64,000 bases of DNA from AC-32 sp963755635. Its GTDB lineage: Bacteria; Actinomycetota; Thermoleophilia; Gaiellales; Gaiellaceae. The DNA is taken from positions 76,623 through 140,622 of the forward strand of contig CAVWKS010000011.1 in the NCBI GenBank assembly GCA_963755635.1. The letters are read 5' to 3'. Of the stretch, positions 52,834 through 60,825 are shown piece by piece. The notes beneath the pieces were generated by a model. It had not been told where the DNA came from. It saw nothing but the letters and a program-made list of their open reading frames with translations, and did not search any database. Position 1 is the first letter of the stretch; every line of letters begins with the position of its first letter. The position numbers and the translations under genes were made by a program.

Positions 52834-54182
52834 GGCTCGGTGTGGACGATGACATCGGCGATCTCGGGCCGCTCGCGCCGGACGCGCTCCTCGATCTCGC
52901 TCGCCCGCGCGTGTGCCTCCGCGAGCGTCGTGTGCGGGTCGAGCCCGAGCGTCAGGTAGGCGCGCAGGCCGTCGTCGGTCTGCAGGAAGCGCAGCTCGCG
53001 CGGCGCCGCGCCGGTCGTCTCGCGCACGATCCGCTCGATCAGCGCGCGGTCGGCCGCGGCCTCGTCGCCGAGCCGGCCCTCACTCGGCTCCGCCAGCGGC
53101 TCCAGGTGCGTCTGCACGGCGTCGACCTCGGGCACCGACTCGACGATCGCGCGCTCGACTTCGGTCGCGACCTCGTGCGCGTCGTCGAGCGGCAGGTCGC
53201 CGGGCAGCTTCAGGTGGAGCGAGACCTGCGTCCTCGGCCCGACGCGGAGGACGCTCAGGTTGTGGATCTCGCGCACGCGCGGGACGCGCTGGGCGGCCGC
53301 GAGCGCCCGTTCGCGCAGGGCGGCCTCGTCGCCCGCCGGCTCGACGTGCACGACGACGTCGCTCCCCGGCAGCGCCTCGTGCATCGCTTCCTCGACCGCG
53401 TCGGCCGCCGCGTGGCCCTGGCCGACGGCTTCTCCGGGCGGCACGCCGATCACGACGTCCGCGAACTGCCGTCCCGCAGCGTGACGCATCCGCAGCCTGC
53501 GCAGCTCCACGGGCGGCTCCACGCCGCCGATCGCGGCGAGCGCAGCGGCCTCGGCCTCGGGAGACATGCGGTCCATCAGCACGTCGACGTTGATCCGGAT
53601 CAGGCGCGCGGCCGCCAGCAGGACGAGCCCCGCCACGAACAGCGCCGCCGCCGAGTCGGCCCAGTGGTGGCCTGCCCGCGCCGCGATCAGCCCGATCAGC
53701 ACCGCGGTCGAGCCCGCGAGGTCGCTCGCGAAGTGGACGGCGTTCGCCTGCAGCGCCGGGCTCCCGACGCGCCGGGCGGTCCGGTACGAGGCGAACAACC
53801 GGCTCGCGTCGATCACCATCACCACGCCGACGACGACGAGCGCGTAGCCCTTCGGGTCGACCTGGCCGTGCGCGAGCCCGGTCAGCCGCCAGAGCGCGCG
53901 CCAGGCGATCGCGAGGCTGGCGACGACCAGCAAGCCGGCTTCGGCGAGCGCTGCCAGGTGTTCGGCCTTGCCGTGCCCGTACGCGTGCCCCGGGTCGGCC
54001 GGGCGGCCCGAGACTCCGACCGCGATGAAGGTGAGCAGCGCCGCCACGAGGTCTGTTCCGGAATGCGCCGCCTCGGAAAGCAGGCCGAGGCTGTCCGTCG
54101 AGATCGCCGTGCCGAGCTTGAGGCCGATCAGCAAACAGGCCGCGATCACGGACACGAGCGCCGTTCGCCGCTGCGGGCTCAT
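52830..54182 (-). CDS. Cation diffusion facilitator with three tandem C-terminal domains
   Basis: 450 residues from ATG 54182. The first 200 residues hold about six helices with the CDF metal-site patterns SEAAHSGTDLVAALLTFIA and GHAYGHGKAEHLAALAEAGL (His/Asp clusters) and NAVHFASDLAGSTAVLIGL. The cytosolic part contains three similar domains of about 70 residues, each ending in a V(x)VH(x)EP-type strand: SDVVVHVEP, VDAVQTHLEP and ADVIVHTEP. Normal CDFs have one. It would export Zn, Mn, Co or Fe. An unusually structured 300-bp leader with terminator precedes it. Confidence 0.88.
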   Translation of the reverse strand: MSPQRRTALVSVIAACLLIGLKLGTAISTDSLGLLSEAAHSGTDLVAALLTFIAVGVSGRPADPGHAYGHGKAEHLAALAEAGLLVVASLAIAWRALWRLTGLAHGQVDPKGYALVVVGVVMVIDASRLFASYRTARRVGSPALQANAVHFASDLAGSTAVLIGLIAARAGHHWADSAAALFVAGLVLLAAARLIRINVDVLMDRMSPEAEAAALAAIGGVEPPVELRRLRMRHAAGRQFADVVIGVPPGEAVGQGHAAADAVEEAMHEALPGSDVVVHVEPAGDEAALRERALAAAQRVPRVREIHNLSVLRVGPRTQVSLHLKLPGDLPLDDAHEVATEVERAIVESVPEVDAVQTHLEPLAEPSEGRLGDEAAADRALIERIVRETTGAAPRELRFLQTDDGLRAYLTLGLDPHTTLAEAHARASEIEERVRRERPEIADVIVHTEP

Positions 54183-54204
54183 GCGCGAAGGATAGGACCA
54201 ACGA

Positions 54205-54232
54205 GAAGGGCCCGCCGGTTGGCGGGCCCTTC
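54205..54232 (-). terminator. Strong hairpin 23 bp before the CDF start
   Basis: GAAGGGCCCGCC / GGCGGGCCCTTC, 12 bp perfect, with a GGTT loop. On the minus strand it lies just upstream of the CDF ATG, i.e. at the end of the leader, the position of an attenuator. A weak TTCTCGTT follows. Confidence 0.7.
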
Positions 54233-54508
54233 CGACCACTCACCTAGGGGAGGGGAGAGGTTCTTTCAGGGATTCGCGGTGTCGCCCTGGACGCCCATGC
54301 AGCAGCGAACCGGGCGCCGCGCCCCTTGTCCGACCAATGGTGCCAGCCGAGGCCCTGGTGCGGGGCGCTCTACTCGAAGTCTTAACTTGCAGTCGGGAAG
54401 CTGGAGACCACCGGGAGCGGCAGCGTCCCGCGCAGCCGGAAGTCGAGCGCGCTCACGCGAGGCCAGATACCCGCGCGGGTCGCGCTTAAGCGTTTACCTT
54501 GCCCGGTC
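54233..54508 (-). promoter_or_regulatory. Structured leader upstream of the CDF gene (function unknown)
   Basis: 276 bp without an assigned gene. On the minus strand GCGCCCC (near 54365) can pair with GGGGCGC (near 54320), enclosing smaller stems CCAGG...CTGG and ACCATTGGT. Then GGCGCCC can pair with GGGCGTC, and the terminator hairpin follows. A 24-codon GTG ORF (54456 to 54382, SALDFRLRGTLPLPVVSSFP) without a clear SD lies at its 5' side. A 10-bp palindrome CGCTTAAGCG at 54483-54492 is near the start of the divergent gene. I could not match a known riboswitch class. Confidence 0.35.
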
Positions 54509-54994
54509 GTGCGCTGGAACGAGTTCGCCGCCGCCGCTCCTGAGCTGGCCGCCCTCGGCGAGGAGCGCCTGCGCGGCCGCGAGCTCTGCCTCGTCGGCAC
54601 GCTGCGGCGCAACGGCTGGCCGCGGATCTCGCCGGTGGAGCCGGAGTTCGTAGACGACGAGCTGATGCTCGGGATGATGTGGCGCTCGCCGAAGGCGCTC
54701 GACCTGCTGCGCGACCCGCGGCTCGTCGTGCACAGCGTCGTCTCTCGCCGTGAGGGCGACGAGGGCGACTTCAAGCTCTACGGGCGGGCGGTGACGGTCG
54801 AGGAGCCCGACCGCCGCGAGCGCTACCGCGCGACGGTCAAGGCCCGGATCGACTGGGAGCCCGAGGAGCCGAACTACCACGTCTTCGCCGTGGACATCGA
54901 GTCGGCGGGCTTCGTCGAGTTCGCGCCGGGCCGCTACGGCCTCGCCTGGGACCCGGCCGGCGGCCTGCGCCGCTGGGAGCAGCGAGAGTCGTAG
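54509..54994 (+). CDS. Pyridoxamine 5'-phosphate oxidase-like FMN-binding split-barrel protein
   Basis: 161 residues from GTG 54509. The split-barrel pattern ELCLVGTLRRNGWPRISPVE (strand pair with the conserved G-x-P-R) is followed by LMLGMMWRSPKALDLLRDPR and LVVHSVVSRREGDEGDFKLY, typical of PPOX/F420-binding Rv-type proteins. F420 or FMN as cofactor is not determinable. It seems leaderless. Two bases separate it from the methyltransferase gene. Confidence 0.8.
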   Translation: MRWNEFAAAAPELAALGEERLRGRELCLVGTLRRNGWPRISPVEPEFVDDELMLGMMWRSPKALDLLRDPRLVVHSVVSRREGDEGDFKLYGRAVTVEEPDRRERYRATVKARIDWEPEEPNYHVFAVDIESAGFVEFAPGRYGLAWDPAGGLRRWEQRES

Positions 54995-54995
54995 C

Positions 54996-55598
54996 GTGGC
55001 GAGCGACCTCTGGTGGCGCGGCTTCGACGCGCTGCTCCTCGACGCGCTGTCCCCGCGCTCCCGGGTGCTCGACGTCGGCTGCGGCGACGGCGGCCTCGTC
55101 GAGCGACTGGCAGCGCACGGTCTCGACGCCGTCGGCGTCGATCCGAACGCGCCTGCGCGCCCGCGGCTGATCCGCGAGCGAGTGGAGGACGCGAGCTCGA
55201 TCGGCCGCTTCGACGCCGTTTGCTCGGTGATGGCCCTCCATCATTCCGACCTCGAGCGCGTCGTCGAGACGATCGCCCTCCTGCTCCGGCCGGGCGGCCG
55301 TCTCTTCGTCTCCGAGTTCTCGTGGGAGGGCTACGACGAGCGCGCCGCCGCCTGGGTCGCCGCCCACGGCGGGTCGACCACGGTCGAGGACTGGCGGACC
55401 GAGCACGGCGGCCTGCACACGGGCGCGGTGGTTCAGGCCGCGCTCGCCGAGGCCTTCGACACGCTCAGCCTGGTCGAGCGCCCCTACCTGGCGCGGATGG
55501 TCGGCGAGCCGGCGCTCGAGCGCGAGGAGCAGCGGTTGCTGAAGGAAGGAGCCCTGCCTGCCTTCGCGTGGTGGTACTGCGGAGTCGCGAAGAGCTAG
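54996..55598 (+). CDS. Class I SAM-dependent methyltransferase
   Basis: 200 residues from GTG 54996. Motif I is RVLDVGCGDGGLVERLAAHG with AVGVDPNAPARPR, motif IV FDAVCSVMALHHSDLERVVE and post-motif LLRPGGRLFVSEFSWEGYDE. Small-molecule or lipid methylation is likely; substrate unknown. Converges with hppD with a 4-bp overlap. Confidence 0.88.
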   Translation: MASDLWWRGFDALLLDALSPRSRVLDVGCGDGGLVERLAAHGLDAVGVDPNAPARPRLIRERVEDASSIGRFDAVCSVMALHHSDLERVVETIALLLRPGGRLFVSEFSWEGYDERAAAWVAAHGGSTTVEDWRTEHGGLHTGAVVQAALAEAFDTLSLVERPYLARMVGEPALEREEQRLLKEGALPAFAWWYCGVAKS

Positions 55599-56695
55599 AG
55601 GTTGCCGCGGAGCGCCTGCTCGCGCTCGATCGACTCGAACAGGGCCTTGAAGTTGCCCTCGCCGAAGGTCGTCGCGCCGTGCCGCTCGATCACCTCGAAG
55701 AAGACGGTCGGCCGGTCCTGTGCCGTCTTCGTGAAGATCTGCAGCAGGTAGCCGTCCTCGTCGCGGTCGGCCAGGATCTTCAGCCGCTGCAGGTCTGAGT
55801 AGTCCTCGCCGATCTCCCCCACGCGCGCCTGGACGTCTTCGTAGTACGTGTCCGGCGTGTCGAGGAAGAGCACGCCGCGCTCTTTCATCGTCTGCACGGT
55901 GCCGACGATGTCCTCGCTCTGCATCGCGATGTGCTGCACGCCCGGGCCGTGGTTGTACTCGAGGTACTCCTCGATCTGGCTCTTGCGCTTGCCCTCGGCG
56001 GGCTCGTTGATCGGAAACTTGATCTTGCCGCTGCCGTCCGCCATCACCTTGGACATGAGCGCCGAGTACTCGGTCTGGATCTGGTCGTCGCCGAAGTGGA
56101 CGATGTTCGTCATCCCGAAGACCCGCTCGTAGAACTCGACCCAGTGGTTCATGCGGCCGAGCTCGACGTTGCCGACGACGTGGTCGAGCGCCTTCAGCCC
56201 GACGCCGCCGCTCGCCTGGCCGTTCTCGGCGACCGAGCGGTAGCCGGGCAGATACGGCCCCTCGTACTCGTGCCGGTTGACGAACGTGTGAATCGTCTCG
56301 CCGTAGGTTCCGATCGACGCGAGCTCGACTCGGCCGAACTCGTCGTCGGCCCACTGCGGCTCGGCGATGCCGCGCGCGCCGCGCTGCACCGCCTGGCGGT
56401 AGGCCTCGTCGGCGCTCGGAACCTGGAGCGCGATCACCTTCGCGCCGTCGCCGTGGCGGCACGCGTACTGGGTGATCTCGCTGTCGGCGCGCAGCCCGCT
56501 CGTCAGCACGAGCCGGATGTCGCCCTGCTCGAGCACGTAGGAGGCGCGGTCGCGCATCCCGGTCTCGGGGCCCGCGTAGGCGGTCCGCGTGAAGCCGAAC
56601 GCGTGCTCGTAGTAGTACGCCGCCTGCTTCGCGTTGCCGACCCAGAGCTCGACGTGATCCCAGCCCTCGAGCGGCATGAAGTCCTGCGAGGCCAT
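55595..56695 (-). CDS. hppD: 4-hydroxyphenylpyruvate dioxygenase
   Basis: 366 residues from ATG 56695. Converts 4-hydroxyphenylpyruvate to homogentisate. Two vicinal-oxygen-chelate domains: first GWDHVELWVGNAKQAAYYYE, second LKALDHVVGNVELGRMNHWV. The catalytic half has VQHIAMQSEDIVGT, GYLLQIFTKTAQDRPTVFFE and RHGATTFGEGNFKALFESIE, containing the two His and one Glu metal ligands. The family member is the direct upstream enzyme of hmgA, making a tyrosine catabolic route. Confidence 0.95.
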   Translation of the reverse strand: MASQDFMPLEGWDHVELWVGNAKQAAYYYEHAFGFTRTAYAGPETGMRDRASYVLEQGDIRLVLTSGLRADSEITQYACRHGDGAKVIALQVPSADEAYRQAVQRGARGIAEPQWADDEFGRVELASIGTYGETIHTFVNRHEYEGPYLPGYRSVAENGQASGGVGLKALDHVVGNVELGRMNHWVEFYERVFGMTNIVHFGDDQIQTEYSALMSKVMADGSGKIKFPINEPAEGKRKSQIEEYLEYNHGPGVQHIAMQSEDIVGTVQTMKERGVLFLDTPDTYYEDVQARVGEIGEDYSDLQRLKILADRDEDGYLLQIFTKTAQDRPTVFFEVIERHGATTFGEGNFKALFESIEREQALRGNL

Positions 56696-56705
56696 CTCGC
56701 TGATC

Positions 56706-58235
56706 TTACTTCCGGACGGCGGCGGGTTGGGGCGACGCCTCGTCGCCGAAGACCGGCTCGTCCTCGACCCCGCGCTTCAGCGGCTGCTCGCGCACCCAGA
56801 GCAGCGAGATGACGAAGACGAGCGCGCACAGCCCCGCGGCCGCGAGGAACGCCGGGTGCAACGCGTTCGCGAGCGCAATCCGGCCCGCGGCCGGGAGCCG
56901 GTGGATCGCCGTGCCCTCGCCGCGGACGGCCGGCGGCAGCTGCTGGTTGACGATCACGCCCATCAGCGTCACCCCGAGCGTGGCGCCGATCGAGCGCGAG
57001 AACTGCGTCAGCGCGGTCGCCGTCCCCATCGAGCGGCGCGGCACGGAGTTCTGCACGGAGAGGACGAAGATCTGCATCATCATCCCGAGCCCGATCCCCG
57101 CGATCACCATGTTCCGGGCGGCCTCGCCGTTGGTCGTGTTCACGTCCATCCGCGAGAGCAGGAGCAACCCGATCCCGAGCACGACCGGGCCGATCAGCGT
57201 GTTCGGCCGGTAGCGGCCGGTGCGCGAGACGATCTGGCCCGAGATGAAGCTCGTGACCACCGCGCCGAGCATGAACGGCGTCAGCACGACGCCGGACGAG
57301 GTCGCCGAGGTGCCGATCACGCCCTGGACGAAGAGCGGCACGAAGCTGATCGTCCCGAACATCGCCGCACCCACGAGCCCCATGCAGGCGACGCTCGAGG
57401 CGACCGTCTGGTTGCGCAGCAGCTCGAACGGCAGGATCGGCTCGCGCACCTCGCGCTCGACCAGCGCGAACGCGACCAGGAGCACGAGCGCGACGCCCAG
57501 CGCGCCCAGCACCTGCGGCGAGACCCAGGCGTAGTCGCGCCCGCCCCAGACGAGCCCGAGCAGCAGCGCGGTCGTCCCCGCCGCGAGCACTCCCGCGCCG
57601 AACCAGTCGATCGAGTGCTCCTGCTTGTAGGTGCGGCGCGGCATCGTCACGAGGATCACCGCGAGCGCCAGCCCGCCGACCGGCAGGTTGACGTAGAAGA
57701 TCCAGCGCCAGCTGAAGTTGTCGACGATGAACCCGCCGACGAGCGGCCCGATGATCGACGCCGCGGCGAACACCGAGCCGATCAGCCCCTGGTAGCGGCC
57801 TCTGTCGCGCGGGGGGACGATCATCCCGACCATCGCCAGCGTCAGCGGGAAGAGGCCGCCCGCGCCGACGCCCTGGATCGCGCGGAAGATGACCAGCTGA
57901 ACCATGTTCTGCGCGAGGCCGCAGAGCGCCGAGCCGATCAGGAAGATCGTGATCGCGACGATGAAGAGCGGCTTGCGCCCGTGCGCGTCGCCGAGCTTCC
58001 CGTACAGCGGCACGGTCACGGTCGAGCCGAGCATGTACGCGGTGAAGACCCACGAGTACTGCGAGATCCCGCCGAGGTCGGAGACCACCTTGGGCAGCGC
58101 GGTCGCGACGATCGTCTGGTCGAGCGCCGCGAGCAGCAGCGTCACCATCAGCCCGGAGTAGATCGCGAGGACGCGCCCGATCGAGTACTGGTAGCCGGGC
58201 GGCGTGCGCTCGAGGCGTTGCCGTAGCGTGCTCAC
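56706..58235 (-). CDS. MFS drug exporter, DHA2 family (14 TM)
   Basis: 509 residues from GTG 58235. Fourteen membrane segments; MFS signature A GKLGDAHGRKPLFIVAIT and motif C-like region FAAASIIGPLVGGFIVDN; DQTIVATALPKVVSDLGG at the start of helix 1 is typical of DHA2 exporters (EmrB/QacA). Proton-driven export of drugs or other amphiphiles is inferred. GTGA overlap with the EamA transporter. Confidence 0.93.
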   Translation of the reverse strand: MSTLRQRLERTPPGYQYSIGRVLAIYSGLMVTLLLAALDQTIVATALPKVVSDLGGISQYSWVFTAYMLGSTVTVPLYGKLGDAHGRKPLFIVAITIFLIGSALCGLAQNMVQLVIFRAIQGVGAGGLFPLTLAMVGMIVPPRDRGRYQGLIGSVFAAASIIGPLVGGFIVDNFSWRWIFYVNLPVGGLALAVILVTMPRRTYKQEHSIDWFGAGVLAAGTTALLLGLVWGGRDYAWVSPQVLGALGVALVLLVAFALVEREVREPILPFELLRNQTVASSVACMGLVGAAMFGTISFVPLFVQGVIGTSATSSGVVLTPFMLGAVVTSFISGQIVSRTGRYRPNTLIGPVVLGIGLLLLSRMDVNTTNGEAARNMVIAGIGLGMMMQIFVLSVQNSVPRRSMGTATALTQFSRSIGATLGVTLMGVIVNQQLPPAVRGEGTAIHRLPAAGRIALANALHPAFLAAAGLCALVFVISLLWVREQPLKRGVEDEPVFGDEASPQPAAVRK

Positions 58236-59152
58236 CTGCGGCCCACCTCGGTGGCGAGCGCCGGCTGGGCGGGCGTGAGCCGGTCGCGCGAGAGGACGAT
58301 GCCTGCCGCGATCGCGAGCCCGCCGACGACCTGGAGCCTCGTGATCGGCTCGGAGAGCAGGAGCAGCGCGAAGATCGCCGCGATGAACGGCTGCAGGTTC
58401 GCGAAGACGGCGGCGCGCGACGGCCCGACCCGTGCGATCGCGCCGAACCAGAGCAAGTTGGCGACCACGAGCGGCCCGAGCACCGCGAACGCGTAGAGGA
58501 GCCAGATCGAGGCGCCGAAGCTGTAGTCCTGCGTCGCGAGCTGGTGCGAGCCGATCGCGACCAGCGGGATCGTCCCGGCGACGAACGCGACCGAGCTCAC
58601 GCGAAGCGGCGAGTAGCGGCCGAGCACCGGCGCCGCGGCGACCGAGTAGAACGCCCACGTGGCGGTCGCGGCGAGCGCGAGGAGAACGCCCCAGACGTGC
58701 CCGGAGACATTTCCGCCGGAGCCGACCGCGACCAGCGTGGCGCCGCAGATCGCGAGCACCGCGGCCAGCCAGAAGCGCACGCCGACGCGGTCGATCCCGA
58801 GCGCGACCGCGAAGAGCCCGGCGATCACCGGCAGCGTCCCGAACATGAGAGCGACCGTCGTCGCCGTCGTCAGCTTGATCGCGTAGACGAACGTGACCTG
58901 GTTCAGGCAGATCCCGATCAGCGCGGCGCCGGAGAGCAGGATCAGGTCGCGGCGGCGCATCGAGAACGATCGCTCGCGCGCGTACGCGAGGCTCGCGAGG
59001 ATCGCCGCGGCCATGGCGAAGCGCAGGGAGCCGTAGGCGATCGGCTGGAAGCCGTGCGAGATCACGTACTTCGTGACCGTGAAGTTGAGGCCCCAGAGGG
59101 TGACCGTCGCCAGCAGCATCAGGTCTGCAGGCTCGGGTCGTCGCATATCCAT
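58232..59152 (-). CDS. EamA-family (DMT) transporter
   Basis: 306 residues, ten hydrophobic helices in two EamA repeats (LMLLATVTLWGLNFTVTKYV and VWGVLLALAATATWAFYSVA). Start is ATG 59152 (MDMRRPEPADL); an upstream in-frame ATG extension is rejected as it runs into the divergent gene region. Exports a metabolite of unknown type. Cotranscribed with the MFS gene by overlap. Confidence 0.9.
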   Translation of the reverse strand: MDMRRPEPADLMLLATVTLWGLNFTVTKYVISHGFQPIAYGSLRFAMAAAILASLAYARERSFSMRRRDLILLSGAALIGICLNQVTFVYAIKLTTATTVALMFGTLPVIAGLFAVALGIDRVGVRFWLAAVLAICGATLVAVGSGGNVSGHVWGVLLALAATATWAFYSVAAAPVLGRYSPLRVSSVAFVAGTIPLVAIGSHQLATQDYSFGASIWLLYAFAVLGPLVVANLLWFGAIARVGPSRAAVFANLQPFIAAIFALLLLSEPITRLQVVGGLAIAAGIVLSRDRLTPAQPALATEVGRR

Positions 59153-59177
59153 GAACCTACCCATTAGGCTTTCGTCC

Positions 59178-59453
59178 ATGCTGGAGCCCACTCGCGACGA
59201 CGTCGACGCCCTCGTCGGGCCCGCCACGCCGCACTTCGCGTACCAGCTGCGCGCGCGGGTGCGAGAGCTCGTCGCCGACCTGCCCGAGGAGCACGAGGTG
59301 CGGCGCTACGCGGAGGAGCAGATCGAATTGCTCGACCGGCTCGGGTACGCCTCGTCGAAGGCCGAGGAGGGCCCGCACGCGGCGCGCGACCGGCCGGGCT
59401 GGCGCGAGATCCCGAGCTCGGCGCCGGCAAGCGAGCCCCTGCCGCGGCGATGA
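59178..59453 (+). CDS. Small hypothetical protein
   Basis: 91 residues from ATG 59178. Acidic amphipathic start (LEPTRDDVDALVGPATPHFA), then YQLRARVRELVADLPEEHEV as a helix and a disordered end (SSAPASEPLPRR). No family recognised. Its stop overlaps the fabL ATG (ATGA), so coupled translation is likely. Confidence 0.55.
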   Translation: MLEPTRDDVDALVGPATPHFAYQLRARVRELVADLPEEHEVRRYAEEQIELLDRLGYASSKAEEGPHAARDRPGWREIPSSAPASEPLPRR

Positions 59454-60190
59454 GCTTCGACGGCCGGCCTCGGTCCTCGTGACCGGGCGGCTCGCGGGGG
59501 ATCGGGCGGGCGATCGCGCTGCGCTTCGCCGAGCTCGGCGCGTCTCGCGTCGCGATCGGCTACCTGCGGAACGACAGGGCTGCCGAAGCGGTCGCCGAGG
59601 AGCTGCGCGCCGCCGGCGCCGAGCCGCTGCTCGTCCGCGGCAACGTCTCCTCGGAGCGCGTGGTGGCCGAGGCGGCCGCGCTTGGGCCGTTCGACGCGGT
59701 CGTCCACAACGCCGCCACCGGCGTGATCCGGCCTGCGCTCGAGACCGAGGACAAGCACTGGGACTGGACGCTCTCGGCTAATGCCCGGGCCCTGCTCTCG
59801 CTCGCGCGTGGGCTCGCGCCCGAGATGCTGCCGGGCTCGTCGTTCGTCGGCATCTCGAGTCTCGGCTCCGTCCGCGTGCTCGAGAACTACGTCCTCGTCG
59901 GCGTGTCGAAGGCCGCGCTCGAGGCGGTCGTGCGCTACCTCGCGGTCGAGCTCGCGCCGAGCGGGATCCGCGTCAACGCGGTCTCCGCGGGCGTCGTCGA
60001 GACGGGCGCGCTCGACCACTTCCCGAACCGTGAGCAGATGATCTCGGAGAGCCTGGCCCGAACGCCTGCCGGAAGGCTGGTCGAGCCGCGCGACGTCGCC
60101 GACGCGGTCTGCTTCCTCTGCTCGCCCGACGCCGAGATGGTGCGCGGCCAGACCCTGATCGTCGACGGCGGCTTCTCGCTGCTGGCCTGA
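59450..60190 (+). CDS. fabL: Enoyl-[acyl-carrier-protein] reductase, FabL type (two frameshifts)
   Basis: 246 residues from ATG 59450. After correction (one missing base near 59472 and one extra G near 59486) the start reads VLVTGGSRGIGRAIALRFAE. The catalytic pair is YVLVGVSK (Tyr-x6-Lys, enoyl-reductase spacing). Near the end HFPNREQMISESLARTPAGR and RGQTLIVDGGFSLLA match Bacillus FabL closely from memory. It reduces enoyl-ACP with NADPH. As the window also has fabI, this organism may carry two reductases. The next methyltransferase gene starts in the TGATG overlap. Confidence 0.78.
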
Positions 60191-60816
60191 TGGAGCCGAC
60201 CGAAGGCAACCTGCGAGCCTGGGAGGAGGCGCACCGCAGCCTCCGCCGCGGCGGCGGCCGGCGCGGCCTGCCGAAGCCCGTGCGCGAGCGGCTGCCGGAC
60301 CTCGACGGCCGGCACGTCCTCCACCTGACCTGCGGGCAGGGCCGCGAGACGGCGGCGCTGATCGGCCTCGGCGCGCTCGTCACCGGCGTCGACAGCTCCG
60401 AGGAGACGGTGCGCGCGGCGAGGAAGCGGCTCCCGGACGCGGCGCTCGTCGCCGCGGACGTCTCGGCGCTCCCGGTCGAGCTGCGGCGCGGGCGCTTCGA
60501 CCTCGTCTACTCGTCGTGGGGCACGCTCGCGCTCGTCTCGAGCCCGCACGAGTGGGCGGCCGGGATCGCGGCGGCGCTCCGCTCGAGCGGCGTCTTGCTC
60601 GCGTACGACGAGCACCCGGTCGCGGCCTGTCTCGACCAGATGCTGCACTGGCACGAGAGCTACTTCGAGGCGTGGCCGGTCGGCGCCGTCGCCGAGGCGC
60701 TGATCGGCGCGGGCCTGCAGCTCGAGCGGCTCGAGGAGCTGCCCGACCCGAACCGCTGGGGCCGCCGCGAGGTGCGCGTCCCCGGCGACCTGATCGTCAT
60801 CGCGAGAAAGCCCTAG
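60190..60816 (+). CDS. Class I SAM-dependent methyltransferase
   Basis: 208 residues from ATG 60190. Motif I HVLHLTCGQGRETAALIGLG with TGVDSSEETVRAARKRLP, motif IV FDLVYSSWGTLALVSSPHEW. It is coupled to fabL by overlap. The N-terminal LRAWEEAHRSLRRGGGRRGL is basic. Substrate unknown. Confidence 0.85.
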   Translation: MEPTEGNLRAWEEAHRSLRRGGGRRGLPKPVRERLPDLDGRHVLHLTCGQGRETAALIGLGALVTGVDSSEETVRAARKRLPDAALVAADVSALPVELRRGRFDLVYSSWGTLALVSSPHEWAAGIAAALRSSGVLLAYDEHPVAACLDQMLHWHESYFEAWPVGAVAEALIGAGLQLERLEELPDPNRWGRREVRVPGDLIVIARKP

Positions 60817-60825
60817 GCCTGCTTA

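Noticed and set aside
54382..54456. 24-codon ORF in the CDF leader as a confirmed leader peptide
   Set aside because: Start has no SD and there is no conservation evidence; kept only as a remark in the leader entry.
54233..54508. Cobalamin, NiCo, yybP-ykoY or SRP RNA in the CDF leader
   Set aside because: A GGAGACC resembling a B12 box is on the plus strand only, and no other conserved boxes were found; no SRP or tmRNA core either.
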